Source of the DNA: Clostridia bacterium
GTDB lineage: Bacteria > Bacillota > Clostridia > Peptostreptococcales > Acidaminobacteraceae
Reading direction: 5' to 3'
Length of the DNA stretch: 41,155 nucleotides
NCBI GenBank assembly: GCA_016937975.1
Contig: JAFGVN010000086.1
Location: forward strand, 1-41,155
Under the pieces are notes generated by a model. The model was given only the letters and a program-made list of their open reading frames with translations, searched no databases and was not told where the DNA came from. The translations under genes and the position numbers were made by a program. Every line of letters begins with the position of its first letter. The first letter of the stretch is position 1. Below, piece by piece: positions 7,750-16,038 of this stretch.

Positions 7750-8801
7750 AAAACCTCCCTTAGGATGTTAATAGTTGTAATGATGAATGCTAGTATTCCC
7801 CATTTAATCATAAAGGGAACAGCTTCATCCATTTCCGCTTTTACACCCGTTAATGAAGTGAAGGTGGTTGATCCAGTGAAGCTCATGGTTAAAAAACTTG
7901 TATATAACATGCCAAAAAGAATGACCCCTAGTGCATTTAAATTGGTTATTAAAAACAGCAGTAATACCAAACTCAACAAAAATCCATTTAGATAAAACTT
8001 CCTAAAAGGCATAATTGGTAAAAAGATTGGATGAATGACATTGCCCAGAATGGACGCTACAAGAAATATCCAAAAGGTTTCCTTTGGCAACCCTGGTACA
8101 AAACTTAAGATCAAAGCGACGAGTAAATATTTAAAACTGGATACAATTTCAACCGGCAGTAAAAGTAACCTATCCTTTAGATTAAAATTTACCTGTCTCA
8201 TAGATTCATGCATGCCATCAGTAATAAAGGTATCCATATCTTCAATTCTTACTGGGCCAAAAATGACCTTTTTCCCAGTAACTTGAGTAATGAGATGACT
8301 TTGAATACCTGGTCCGCTTAGTTGAGGCAAAATAATCTCATTGTGAGAAACCGGTATTTCTACAGATTTTAGCATTCTAATCACTTCTGCCGTACCAAAA
8401 CGACCTTTACCGGCAGCACACCAAACATTAATGCCGTCTGTATCAATGACTAAAACCCAATAGTTTTTCTTTAAATATTTTCTTAAATAATCAAAGGTTA
8501 ACTTGTAATTGCCAGTAACCAGTACCTTTGAATTCTCATCTGGTGAACCGAATTGATACAGTCCTGTGGGTATTTTGTAATGATCTCTATTGATATTACA
8601 TCTCACACCAATATTCCAAAGATGATCTTTCAGATAGAATTTCTGATCTACCTTTTGTTCTGAGACGATATGTTTAATATATCGATCAGATACGACTTCT
8701 CTTTTAATGCCACTCACTTCAAACATAATTGAAAATGCATCAAACCTTGATGCTTTAACATCCACATCTCAACATTGTTTTACATTTGTATTTAAATTCA
8801 T
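7746..8801 (-). CDS. hgcA: HgcA: mercury-methylation corrinoid protein, start region interrupted by in-frame TGA
   Basis: Membrane corrinoid protein that transfers a methyl group to Hg(II). The diagnostic cap-helix motif is NVWCAAGK, with the cobalt-ligating Cys at residue 128 when counted from ATG 8801. A CFeSP-like corrinoid domain covers about 60-215 and five transmembrane helices follow, with the conserved FTGSTTFTSLTGVK in the fourth. A well-placed AGAGGAAATT precedes ATG 8801. Ten codons later TGA (8771-8769) follows a Cys codon in frame. A hairpin with an AGGTT loop lies 15 nt beyond, so the TGA may encode selenocysteine (351 residues, Cys10-Sec11). Otherwise translation would start at GTG 8765, which has no good ribosome binding site, giving 339 residues. 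Third in line after a GNAT gene (22-nt gap). Identity as HgcA is firm; the selenocysteine reading is inference. Confidence 0.88.
8737..8753 (-). promoter_or_regulatory. SECIS-like hairpin in hgcA
   Basis: A perfect six-base-pair stem GCATCA/TGATGC with loop AGGTT begins 15 nt after the in-frame TGA; A-T pairs beyond one mismatch can lengthen it. The loop lies 21 nt from TGA with G as its second base, which fits the general bacterial SECIS pattern (apical loop roughly 16-37 nt downstream, G in the first two loop positions). Short hairpins do arise by chance, so this is only supporting evidence. Confidence 0.4.
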
Positions 8802-8823
8802 AATTTCCTCTTAGTCATGTATT

Positions 8824-9357
8824 TTATAGAAACTTACCATACCAAATCACATCGCAGTATGAACCATCAATATAATAATAGTCTTTTAAGCGTCCTTCTT
8901 CAACAAAACCATTTTTTAAAAGCACCTTGGAGGAACCCATATTCGGTGAAGAAACTCTACCATGTAGCTTTCTCAAGTTTAATTCATTTAATGCAAAATC
9001 AGATACCAACTGAACCAATTCAGAAATATAACCTTTTCCCCATTGATCTTTTCTAAGGACATAACCAATTTCTCCATGTTTAGCTTCATAATCAAAGGCA
9101 AACAACATGATTGTCCCAATGATTTCCTTTGCACCCTTTAATGAAAAATTAGCATAGAGAATGCCCCCTCCTGCTTCTCTTTCAATCATGCTTTTTACAT
9201 AACTTTCTGTTTCTTCTTTAGAATGGGTCAATGGCCAACCAATGTAGCGAGAAACATCTTCATCGGATGCCATGAGGTGAAGTTGATCGGTATCTTCAAT
9301 AGCCATCTGCCTAAAATCAAATTTGTCACTTTTAATGTCATATAACGGTTTGCACAT
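8824..9357 (-). CDS. GNAT acetyltransferase, RimJ/RimL type
   Basis: A predicted N-acetyltransferase of the RimJ/RimL group (Acetyltransf_3): DFRQMAIEDTDQL at the start, GEIGYVLRKDQWGKGYISE for the acetyl-CoA loop, and the typical NMGSSKVLLKNGFVEEGRLKD ending. The open frame extends to 9453, but ATG 9357 has GGAGG six bases upstream, giving 177 residues. It lies 22 nt before the hgcA start with no terminator, so it is probably the first gene of the hgcAB transcript. A role in mercury methylation is not known. Confidence 0.82.
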   Translation of the reverse strand: MCKPLYDIKSDKFDFRQMAIEDTDQLHLMASDEDVSRYIGWPLTHSKEETESYVKSMIEREAGGGILYANFSLKGAKEIIGTIMLFAFDYEAKHGEIGYVLRKDQWGKGYISELVQLVSDFALNELNLRKLHGRVSSPNMGSSKVLLKNGFVEEGRLKDYYYIDGSYCDVIWYGKFL

Positions 9358-9472
9358 AATGCCTCCATATTTAATTACTATTGTATTTGACCCCATAACT
9401 TGAGTCCCTAAAGTACTCATCCTCTTTTTAATGCTAAAGCGTTTTTTCTTCAAATTCTGTAAAAATCCACGA

Positions 9473-9650
9473 CTAATATTTTAATTTTACGCCAGGAAAT
9501 TTAAACTTCCATAATTGATTTTCACCACGAACAGCATCTAATCATATCAAAGGATTCTCCAAGCTCCAATTCTTTATAGATTTTTGTTTTTTTTGGAATT
9601 TCACATAAATTGATATACTGCAAAACGTCAAATAATCACTTAGTTTTTTT
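9473..9650 (-). pseudogene. Possible remnant of an unidentified gene
   Basis: Reading the minus strand in two frames gives protein-like stretches separated by a frame change: LFDVLQYINLCEIPKKTKIY and ELELGESFDMI in one, then ENQLWKFKFPGVKLKY before a stop at 9473 in another. They look like the C-terminal part of a degraded gene, but I do not recognise the family and the length is short. Confidence 0.25.
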
Positions 9651-9687
9651 CACTAACATAGATTTGCTTGGCATATTTTCTGAAAAT

Positions 9688-10217
9688 TTAAAGATCCAAA
9701 TAGAAATAGATATTGCTTTTATCAGCTTGACTGGTTCCTTTATAAATTTGCGTATTTAAGCCCTAATAAAAAATCCTGACTTCAAATAAAACAAACATGC
9801 AGAAAGATTATTGTCTTGTCCAATGGTATAAATACCTCTATAATCATTTTCCTTCGCTAACTGCTTTCCTTCATCTAATAATAATTTTCCAATACCTTGA
9901 CCTCTATAAGATTTAACAACTTTCAAATCTTCCAAATACAAATATTTAAACCAGTCCTTCTTATAAATAGCAAGGCCAATACACTTATCTTGATCATCAT
10001 AAGCCCCAATAAAAAAATAGTCTTTTTTTAAAGCCTCGAAATCATAATTTTCATCAGGAAAAATCATTTCTGTTACATCATTTTCATGAAATTCATCCGT
10101 TAAATAGGTCCATTTTTCCCCGTTATAAGAGACAATCATTTTTCCCCATAATGAAAAAGGCTCATTAGGGATGTTTATATCCTGACTTGAATTATTTATT
10201 CTTTTTACTCTTATCAT
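9688..10217 (-). pseudogene. Sat-type (streptothricin acetyltransferase-like) GNAT with a C-terminal frameshift
   Basis: The frame from ATG 10217 (AGAGGTG upstream) encodes 153 residues of a GNAT resembling Sat enzymes: LEDLKVVKSYRGQGIGKLLL, the acetyl-CoA loop, and NNLSACLFYLKSGFFI. It stops at 9756. In the +1 frame the DNA immediately continues as GLNTQIYKGTSQADKS followed by NIYFYLDL and a stop at 9688, the typical C-terminus of Sat proteins. One base is therefore missing in the G run near 9757-9765. The mutation removes about two dozen residues; the acetyl-CoA site remains, so some function is possible. A sequencing error in the short G run is the other explanation. Known Sat proteins acetylate streptothricin; the substrate here is untested. 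Confidence 0.75.
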
Positions 10218-10845
10218 ATCTTTTCACCTCTTTTAGATCCATTCAGCATATTGTCATATACTTGGACAACTACATTACATAAACTTTGTGAAAGCAATGA
10301 ACGACTGAATATTTCAATAACATCAGACATGGTAATACATGTTGCATACCTATCTTCCCACATAAAAGTCTTATAATATTTATAAGACTTTCCAGCAATC
10401 ATAAAAAAGATTATCAACAGTTGTATTTGAATGTTCTGGTACAATCGACTCAAATCCAAGCTCAAGATCACTTTTTATTGTAACATCCATGCAGAAATCT
10501 GTTTGAATGCCCGTAACAATCACTTACATTCATTTTTTACAAATACTTATTAAACCTGTATGCATAAAAGCACTTTTCATATGTATCAAATACTTTTCCA
10601 CCGATGAAAGGCTTAAACCTTTCATAGATTTCAGACCTGATTTTGCTTCTTGTCAGTTCACTTTTAAAACCATCGCCATGCCGAACAAAGATGACTTCAA
10701 AATAATTATTCCTCGTTGTATCTGTATGCTTAAAAACATTTTCAACAAACGCTTCAAACTTATACAATTTTTCATTGATCATGGCTTTATGTACTTCTAC
10801 TATTAAGAGAAACATAAGCCAATTCATTTTGTTTTTTAAATCCAA
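10214..10845 (-). pseudogene. Degraded isochorismatase-family cysteine hydrolase
   Basis: Three pieces of one cysteine hydrolase lie in different frames. The first (from 10845) has AMINEKLYKFEAFVENV and FEVIFVRHGDG, ending in a stop at 10537. The second, about 10380-10520, reads VIVTGIQTDFCMD (with the nucleophile Cys) and ELGFESIVPEHSNTTVDN before a stop at 10380. The third reads YYKTFMWEDRYATCITMSD. At least three frame breaks separate them. The usual catalytic Asp of the DVQ motif is also Glu (VEVH). The gene cannot make an intact enzyme. It lies just ahead of the damaged Sat-type gene, so this patch appears to be decaying. Confidence 0.8.
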
Positions 10846-10896
10846 AACATAATGAAGGATCGGTTATAACAAGTATCATGCATTCAAACACAACTC

Positions 10897-11313
10897 TCAA
10901 TTCTCACGTACAAAACGGTTGAGAATCTCTCGAGATTTATCAGATAAGACTTTTGATTTCTTGCTCTCAATATCTACATGTACAATAACTGTATTTGCTT
11001 CAGCGACTAACTTTTGATTCTGGAATAATCTTTGATAGAGACCAATAGAACTATTGCCAATTTTACTCACGGTAGTCCCAATTTCAACTGTGCCAGGCCA
11101 TCGAATTTCAGCAATTAAATTAAGCTCTTGTCGAGCGATTACAAAAGTGCCATCGTCATCATGTAGTGGTTCCTCATTGTAAAGATATAACAGTTCCGTT
11201 CTACCTGTTTCTAAAAAAGTAGCAAAATTTGAATTATTTACATGCCCTTGTCGATCTGTGTCACAATATCTTATTTTGTCATATGTTTTAAGTGGGAAAT
11301 CATTAAACTCCAT
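10897..11313 (-). CDS. Acyl-CoA thioesterase, hotdog fold (4HBT/YbgC-FadM type)
   Basis: Predicted thioester hydrolase with a hotdog fold. The 4HBT signature YCDTDRQGHVNNSNFATFLE occurs near the N-terminus; its Asp is the expected catalytic residue. The frame is open to 11379, but ATG 11313 follows GGAGGG, giving 138 residues, the normal family size. No membrane segment. The acyl substrate cannot be deduced. It sits between the decayed hydrolase gene and the oxidoreductase gene, all on the same strand, with no clear operon link. Confidence 0.82.
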   Translation of the reverse strand: MEFNDFPLKTYDKIRYCDTDRQGHVNNSNFATFLETGRTELLYLYNEEPLHDDDGTFVIARQELNLIAEIRWPGTVEIGTTVSKIGNSSIGLYQRLFQNQKLVAEANTVIVHVDIESKKSKVLSDKSREILNRFVREN

Positions 11314-11424
11314 TTTTCTACACCCTCCATATTTAAATTGATATAAGTTACTTAGGGTAGAATGCCTATCATTTATCAAACAAACTTATATCATCTATGC
11401 AACTTCAGTTTTATATACAAAAGC

Positions 11425-12393
11425 CTATTCAATTGGATAGATTAAATTAATTTCTTTTCTAACGCGATCCATTGTTTTGGCTAAGGTTTCTGTAAACTTA
11501 TGGCTACTTATATTACTTTCCGTCTTACCTTCAATAATGCGTTGAGAAGCTTCTTCGATTTCAAACCTATAGCCATCCTCTTCATAGTTTTCTTGATCAT
11601 GCAAAACTTCTCCATCAACATGGAGGTAGGCTTCCTTAGCCATAAAGAAATTAGGAATAACAATCTTTCCTTTATCACCATAAAGCGTTGCAGTCCAATC
11701 GGTTTCAAACTCTATACTGCTTGTTAAGGTCGCTATGGTTCCGTCATCATAAGAAAGTAACATCCCTAAGTGACCATCTACACCAGTTTCAGTCATGTTG
11801 GCCTTTGCTGATAATTCATTAGGAGCAGATCCCATTAAATATTGAGCCAAAAGCAAGGGATAAATACCCACATCCAGAAGTGAACCTCCAGCCAACATTG
11901 GATTTAATAATCTTCCCTCAGTATTATCATCACCTTTAAAACAAAACTTTGCATCAATATGTCTTAACTTCCCTATACGTCCCTCTTTTAACCATAAGGA
12001 TGCTTTCTGAATCGCTGGAAGAAACAGAGTCCATAAAGCTTCCATTACGAAAACATTTTTACTTCTAGCTAAATCCAATACTTCTTTCGTTCTTTTATAA
12101 TTATAGGAAAAGGGCTTCTCACATAGAACATGTTTACCTGCAAGAATCGCCTGAATAGAAAGTTCGGCATGTGCAGAATGAGGCGCTCCAATATATACTG
12201 CATCAAGATCTGCGTCATTTAGAAAAACATCTAGTTCATTATAAGCTAATAAGTCATGCGCCATGCAAAACTCATTTAAACGTTCTTGATTTCTTCCATA
12301 AGCTGCTACAGGTCTTCCTGATGTCGTCAATTTACACTCGACTGCAAACTTTCTTGCAATTGAACCAGTACCAACAATACCCCATTTAACCAT
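11425..12393 (-). CDS. Gfo/Idh/MocA family NAD(P)-dependent oxidoreductase
   Basis: A predicted sugar or diol dehydrogenase. The N-terminal Rossmann fold has GIVGTGSIARKF; the family motif EKP is in HVLCEKPFSYN; EALWTLFLPAI and the DVGIYPL block place it near the dimeric dihydrodiol/D-xylose dehydrogenase branch. The frame extends to 12456, but ATG 12393 is preceded by AAAGGTGG and starts right at the dinucleotide-binding fold, giving 322 residues, the usual length. The substrate is unknown. No obvious partner genes. Confidence 0.87.
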   Translation of the reverse strand: MVKWGIVGTGSIARKFAVECKLTTSGRPVAAYGRNQERLNEFCMAHDLLAYNELDVFLNDADLDAVYIGAPHSAHAELSIQAILAGKHVLCEKPFSYNYKRTKEVLDLARSKNVFVMEALWTLFLPAIQKASLWLKEGRIGKLRHIDAKFCFKGDDNTEGRLLNPMLAGGSLLDVGIYPLLLAQYLMGSAPNELSAKANMTETGVDGHLGMLLSYDDGTIATLTSSIEFETDWTATLYGDKGKIVIPNFFMAKEAYLHVDGEVLHDQENYEEDGYRFEIEEASQRIIEGKTESNISSHKFTETLAKTMDRVRKEINLIYPIE

Positions 12394-12739
12394 TATCACA
12401 CCACCTTTCAAATCTATTGTATGAAACCCACGTTTATCCACGAAAAATTTCAACATTCTGTAACGCAGCGAAACCTTGTATTCCCAAATTTATTTTCCTG
12501 CTTTTATCTCTCTTTTATGTACAATACTTTCACCACCAAATTAATAAAGCATGACAGTTGATGTATTCATAACTTCAATCCATAGACACCTAACTGTTTT
12601 GGAAAAACTATATTCCTCAATAATGGTGTTCATCATAATTCTAAATATGGTACTCAATGTTCAATTGATTTTCTATAGTCAATATTTTCTTAAGTATTTT
12701 CATTATTTTCGTCTACCTATTATGGAAGATTTTGCTCAT
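12394..12739. other. Intergenic stretch without a supported gene
   Basis: A short open frame on the plus strand (12551-12745) is hydrophobic and Phe/Ile/Tyr-rich, has no ribosome binding site and looks like chance AT-rich sequence. Minus-strand frames are broken by many stops. It presumably holds the promoter of the oxidoreductase gene; no convincing hexamer pair was found. Confidence 0.5.
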
Positions 12740-13267
12740 TTATAAATCGTATTCAAGCTGTAAATCCAGTGGTTCATGATTATAAATTTCTTCAACAATC
12801 TCTTGAGCTAAGGTACATCCCATTGCTTTATAGAAACGATATGTATCAACAGCAGGATTCGCTCCAATGTATAACTTCTTTGCATTTCTAAGCCTGGCTT
12901 CTTTGCAAATTTCAGTGAATAATACTTTCCCTAGGCCATGCCCTCTATAGGGATTGCTGACATGAATAAACCCAAGGTTTAAGTACTGTCCTTTCATCCC
13001 CATTGGTTTTCCGTTAATTGCAGCGAATCCTAACAAATTCGATCCTTCAACAAGGGCAACAACTGCACCCCCAGTATCTAGGTAGTATCTCAGTATATGA
13101 ACAACCTGTTCTTTCTTCAAAATATCCCAATCATCAACATAGTATTCATCTTTTTCGCGTAATGTACCATGAATATCTACATCATAAATACGTTTTGTTT
13201 CTTGAAATCTTTCAAAGGTATCTAGAAAATTATCATCGATTATTTTAACATTTACCAATTTATACAT
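12740..13267 (-). CDS. GNAT family N-acetyltransferase
   Basis: Predicted acetyltransferase of 175 residues. GFIHVSNPYRGHGLGKVLF is motif A with the acetyl-CoA loop, followed by KKLYIGANPAVDTYRFYKAM, motif B. ATG 13267 has AAGGATGA upstream. The substrate is unknown. The C-terminal YNHEPLDLQLEYDL resembles GNATs in Firmicutes annotated only as putative. The 200 nt upstream may hold a remnant of another gene. Confidence 0.82.
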   Translation of the reverse strand: MYKLVNVKIIDDNFLDTFERFQETKRIYDVDIHGTLREKDEYYVDDWDILKKEQVVHILRYYLDTGGAVVALVEGSNLLGFAAINGKPMGMKGQYLNLGFIHVSNPYRGHGLGKVLFTEICKEARLRNAKKLYIGANPAVDTYRFYKAMGCTLAQEIVEEIYNHEPLDLQLEYDL

Positions 13268-13468
13268 CTAATTCATCCTTAAATAAATTTATCATTAACC
13301 TGATACATCTCGATAGCATTCATTTTCCATAGAACTTCCATCTAAGGACTCAAATAAAAACATTTCATCAGAACTTTGTCTGCTACAGGTAAATTTTCTC
13401 TATGTCCTACCTGATCTATTTATGATATTGCTCTCCATATCGCTCTTAGGATAAGCAAAAATACTTTA

Positions 13469-14668
13469 TTAAGACCACGAATCCTCTAAGAGAAAGTCGA
13501 TAATATTTTTATGAGCTATGCCATTTCTTGAGCGATTAACCCTATCCATAGAAATTACCATCTTAGGAAAATTATCTTCAATACCTTCAAGAACCGAAAA
13601 TTCCCTTTCAATAGTAGTTTCCTCTGCTAATAAATACGTGACCTGAATATATTTTGTATGATCTCCATCAATGGCTATAAAATCAACTTCTTTATCCTCA
13701 AATTTACCCACATATATTTCATAGCCTCTTCTTCTGAGTTCAAGGTAAACAATATTCTCAAGTGCTTGACCGATATCTTTTTCATTATCAAAGTAAAGGT
13801 GTCTAATCCCTAAATCGTTGATAAAGTATTTCTCATTCGTCTTCATCAACACTTTATCTTTAATATTATAGCGTGGTACGCCATGGACTAGATAGGTACT
13901 TTTCACTGCTTCAATATAATTATAAATTGTTTCTTTGGAGAGTTTACGGCCTTCACTTTTAAGATAATTTGTTATGGTTCCTGCTGAGAATATTTGACCG
14001 ATATTATTAATAAGATATGACATAAAACGCTGTAGTAAATCTACATCTCTCACATTATACCGTTTGACAAGATCTCTTAACAAAATAGATTGATACAAAT
14101 CCAAAAGATAATTTTTAGCTGTTCGGTCTTCTTCAAATTGGAACTTTCCAGGCATGCCACCTGTTCTGAGGTACTCTAAAAAGACATCCTCTTTTAACTC
14201 AAAATTTGTAAAACCTTCATATACTTCTTTATATGACAGTGGTAATACTTCTATGGTATAAAAACGACCGGTTAGATAAGTTGCAAGTTCTCCAGAGAGT
14301 AACTTTGAGTTAGAACCAGTGATAAAAACTTCCGTATCACCTTTTGAATTCAAAGCGTTAACAACTTTTTCAAAACCTTCGACTTCCTGAACTTCATCAA
14401 GAAAAACATATGACTTCTTTCCTTCAATTTTCTTTGATTCAATATATTCATAGAGCACCTTATATTCTTTAAGGGATTCAAACTCTAACCACTCAAAGTT
14501 TAAACTGATAATCTGATTTTTTTCCACGCCTTGATTTAAAAGTTCCTCTTGTATCTGCAAAAGTAATGTCGATTTACCAACACGCCGCATACCAAAGAGC
14601 ACCTTTATAACTTGCGTTCCCATTATTTTTTTAATTTCTTCTAAGTATTTCTCACGTTTGATCATCAT
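13469..14668 (-). CDS. AAA_14/DUF4143 ATPase
   Basis: A 400-residue protein of the AAA_14-DUF4143 family. Walker A is GMRRVGKSTLL, Walker B is YVFLDEVQ, a sensor-like FITGSNSKLL follows, and the C-terminal DUF4143 region contains VDFIAIDGDHTKYIQV, which resembles a PD-(D/E)xK nuclease core. Members are abundant in anaerobes and archaea, often scattered and horizontally transferred; the function is not established. Several starts lie close together (GTG 14677, ATG 14674, ATG 14668); I chose 14668 because GAGG lies eight bases ahead. It stands alone with a 270-nt gap upstream that shows no gene. Confidence 0.85.
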   Translation of the reverse strand: MMIKREKYLEEIKKIMGTQVIKVLFGMRRVGKSTLLLQIQEELLNQGVEKNQIISLNFEWLEFESLKEYKVLYEYIESKKIEGKKSYVFLDEVQEVEGFEKVVNALNSKGDTEVFITGSNSKLLSGELATYLTGRFYTIEVLPLSYKEVYEGFTNFELKEDVFLEYLRTGGMPGKFQFEEDRTAKNYLLDLYQSILLRDLVKRYNVRDVDLLQRFMSYLINNIGQIFSAGTITNYLKSEGRKLSKETIYNYIEAVKSTYLVHGVPRYNIKDKVLMKTNEKYFINDLGIRHLYFDNEKDIGQALENIVYLELRRRGYEIYVGKFEDKEVDFIAIDGDHTKYIQVTYLLAEETTIEREFSVLEGIEDNFPKMVISMDRVNRSRNGIAHKNIIDFLLEDSWS

Positions 14669-14941
14669 GGCCATCACCTCAATTTAAAAATACCACACTA
14701 AAGTCTTTTATAGAAGACTTTCGAAGAAATAGCATGCACGATCTGTTATCCAAAATGCTGCTTTGATTGTTGGTTAGTGGTAATATGGATGAATGATCCT
14801 CTAAATTAATACACTGAATGAAACAATTTTATGAAATTGCAATACTTTGTTTCATTTGTGGTACGTTTCATCGCACTTCACAAAACTACGTTTTTTTCTT
14901 CCTCTTATAACCTCTTTTCTCACTTTGGCATAAGGCAAGAC

Positions 14942-15451
14942 CTAAGTCTTTTTACTGGGTAATGCAAAGAAGTAAAAAAGTAATAACTGTGCAAATGGCA
15001 CTAGGTATAGTAACTGCCACCAACCACTTCTATTAATATCATTAAGTCTACGGGTTCCAACTGCTAAAAATGGTATAAGGAAGAATATTCCTAATATTTG
15101 ATATACCTTTTCATATATTACGCTAGATATCATAAGAATTATCAACACAAAAACTAAAAAATACCAAAACTCTTTACGTGTTGATTTGCTAGAAAAATCT
15201 GTAAATCGTAATAAAGTACTTTTTATTGAACCCCATGGTGCCATCGTATTTTTAACTTCATTAACCATTAATGTATTTGGTTCTACATCGAATGCCTTTG
15301 CTATTAACTTGATAGTCTCTAGTGAAGTATTGTTACCATTTTCTACTCTTTGAATCGTACGCACACTTAGTGTACTTTTATCAGCTAAGGTTTCTTGTGA
15401 CCATGAATTCTCTATTCGCAGTTGCTTGATTTTATCTGAATTGATTTTCAT
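14942..15451 (-). CDS. HTH (XRE) - DUF805 membrane protein
   Basis: A two-part protein. Residues 5-60 are an XRE/Cro-type helix-turn-helix (IKQLRIENSWSQETLADKST and VRTIQRVENG). Residues about 70-165 form a DUF805 domain with three hydrophobic segments (LVFVLIILMISSVIY, ILGIFFLIPFLAVG, LLYLVPFAQLLLFYFF) and the family's RRLNDINRSGWW motif. It is thus a membrane-tethered DNA-binding protein, perhaps reporting an envelope signal (inference). ATG 15451 follows AAGGAGGG. A sigma-A promoter lies just upstream with an inverted repeat over the -35, suggesting autoregulation. Confidence 0.88.
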   Translation of the reverse strand: MKINSDKIKQLRIENSWSQETLADKSTLSVRTIQRVENGNNTSLETIKLIAKAFDVEPNTLMVNEVKNTMAPWGSIKSTLLRFTDFSSKSTRKEFWYFLVFVLIILMISSVIYEKVYQILGIFFLIPFLAVGTRRLNDINRSGWWQLLYLVPFAQLLLFYFFALPSKKT

Positions 15452-15478
15452 CGTATCCCTCCTTCTGAATATAACTCA

Positions 15479-15513
15479 ATTATAGAATATTTAACCCTGT
15501 CAAGCAACGACAG
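15479..15513 (-). promoter_or_regulatory. Promoter and candidate operator of the HTH-DUF805 gene
   Basis: On the minus strand TTGCTT (15507-15502), 17 nt, TATAAT (15484-15479). An inverted repeat CTGTC-N7-GACAG (15497-15513) covers the -35, a fitting place for the product's own XRE domain to bind. Confidence 0.6.
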
Positions 15514-15601
15514 TAACATGACATTTGCAATTCTTATTACAGCCAATGCTCAGAAAAGCTACTCTCTATTAACTAGCAATGCCACTTGAGAAATAACGAA
15601 G

Positions 15602-16003
15602 TCACTTATGGTACGGTTCATTCCTCATAATTCTAAAAGCCCTATAAATTTGTTCATATATGGTAATGGCAAACATTTGATCTGAAAGATTCATTCTTGA
15701 AACTGAATACTTTTCATCACACTCAATCACTTCATTGGTATAAATAATGGTCACATCTGATTTCCCTGTTACACCTAAACGATTAATATACTCTGATAAA
15801 CCTTCTGAGGTCATGGTTTCATCTTCTGTAGTCATTTGGATTATATAACTTTGTGAGGAACTATTCTTTTTGTACTCTTCTATGGACTTATATTCTACTA
15901 GTTTGATCTTGCAATATCTCGACAATCTTTTCTGATATTCTGCCAAGGCATCTTTATGCGCTTTATTTGTTAACTTATCAAAAATAATAATTTTAAAATT
16001 CAT
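15602..16003 (-). CDS. RlmH-like SPOUT protein lacking the SAM loop
   Basis: A 133-residue homologue of RlmH, the methyltransferase acting on pseudouridine 1915 of 23S rRNA. The N-terminus (FDKLTNKAHKDALAEYQKRL) and especially the C-terminus (YEQIYRAFRIMRNEPYHK) match RlmH, including the tail with the conserved Tyr, Arg and His. The central knot, which in RlmH reads GGSLGLS and holds SAM, is replaced by a degenerate IIYTNEVIECDEK. So it probably cannot bind SAM alone. It lies 19 nt after a second RlmH gene that shows the opposite defect, suggesting a split, heterodimeric enzyme. The ribosome binding site is weak (GAGA), so its translation may depend on the upstream gene. Confidence 0.82.
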   Translation of the reverse strand: MNFKIIIFDKLTNKAHKDALAEYQKRLSRYCKIKLVEYKSIEEYKKNSSSQSYIIQMTTEDETMTSEGLSEYINRLGVTGKSDVTIIYTNEVIECDEKYSVSRMNLSDQMFAITIYEQIYRAFRIMRNEPYHK

Positions 16004-16013
16004 TTTAATCTCA

Positions 16014-16038
16014 AAAGCACATCTAATAGATGTGCTTT
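16014..16038 (-). terminator. Hairpin between the two RlmH-type genes
   Basis: A perfect 11-bp stem AAAGCACATCT/AGATGTGCTTT with a three-base loop, followed on the minus strand by TTTT. It contains the stop codon of the upstream rlmH gene and precedes the next start by ten bases. It may act as a partial terminator or attenuator. Confidence 0.5.

Noticed and set aside
10897-11379. Longer start for the thioesterase at 11379
   Set aside because: The internal ATG 11313 has GGAGGG upstream and begins at the domain; the extension is not protein-like.
12551-12745. A 64-residue plus-strand open frame in the gap before the GNAT at 12740
   Set aside because: No ribosome binding site; overlaps the end of the GNAT gene and reads as AT-rich hydrophobic chance sequence.
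13300-13440. Possible remnant gene on the minus strand (VADKVLMKCFYLSP, stop, MEVLWKMNAIEMYQV)
   Set aside because: Protein-like but very short, broken by a stop, and not matched to a family; not strong enough to list.
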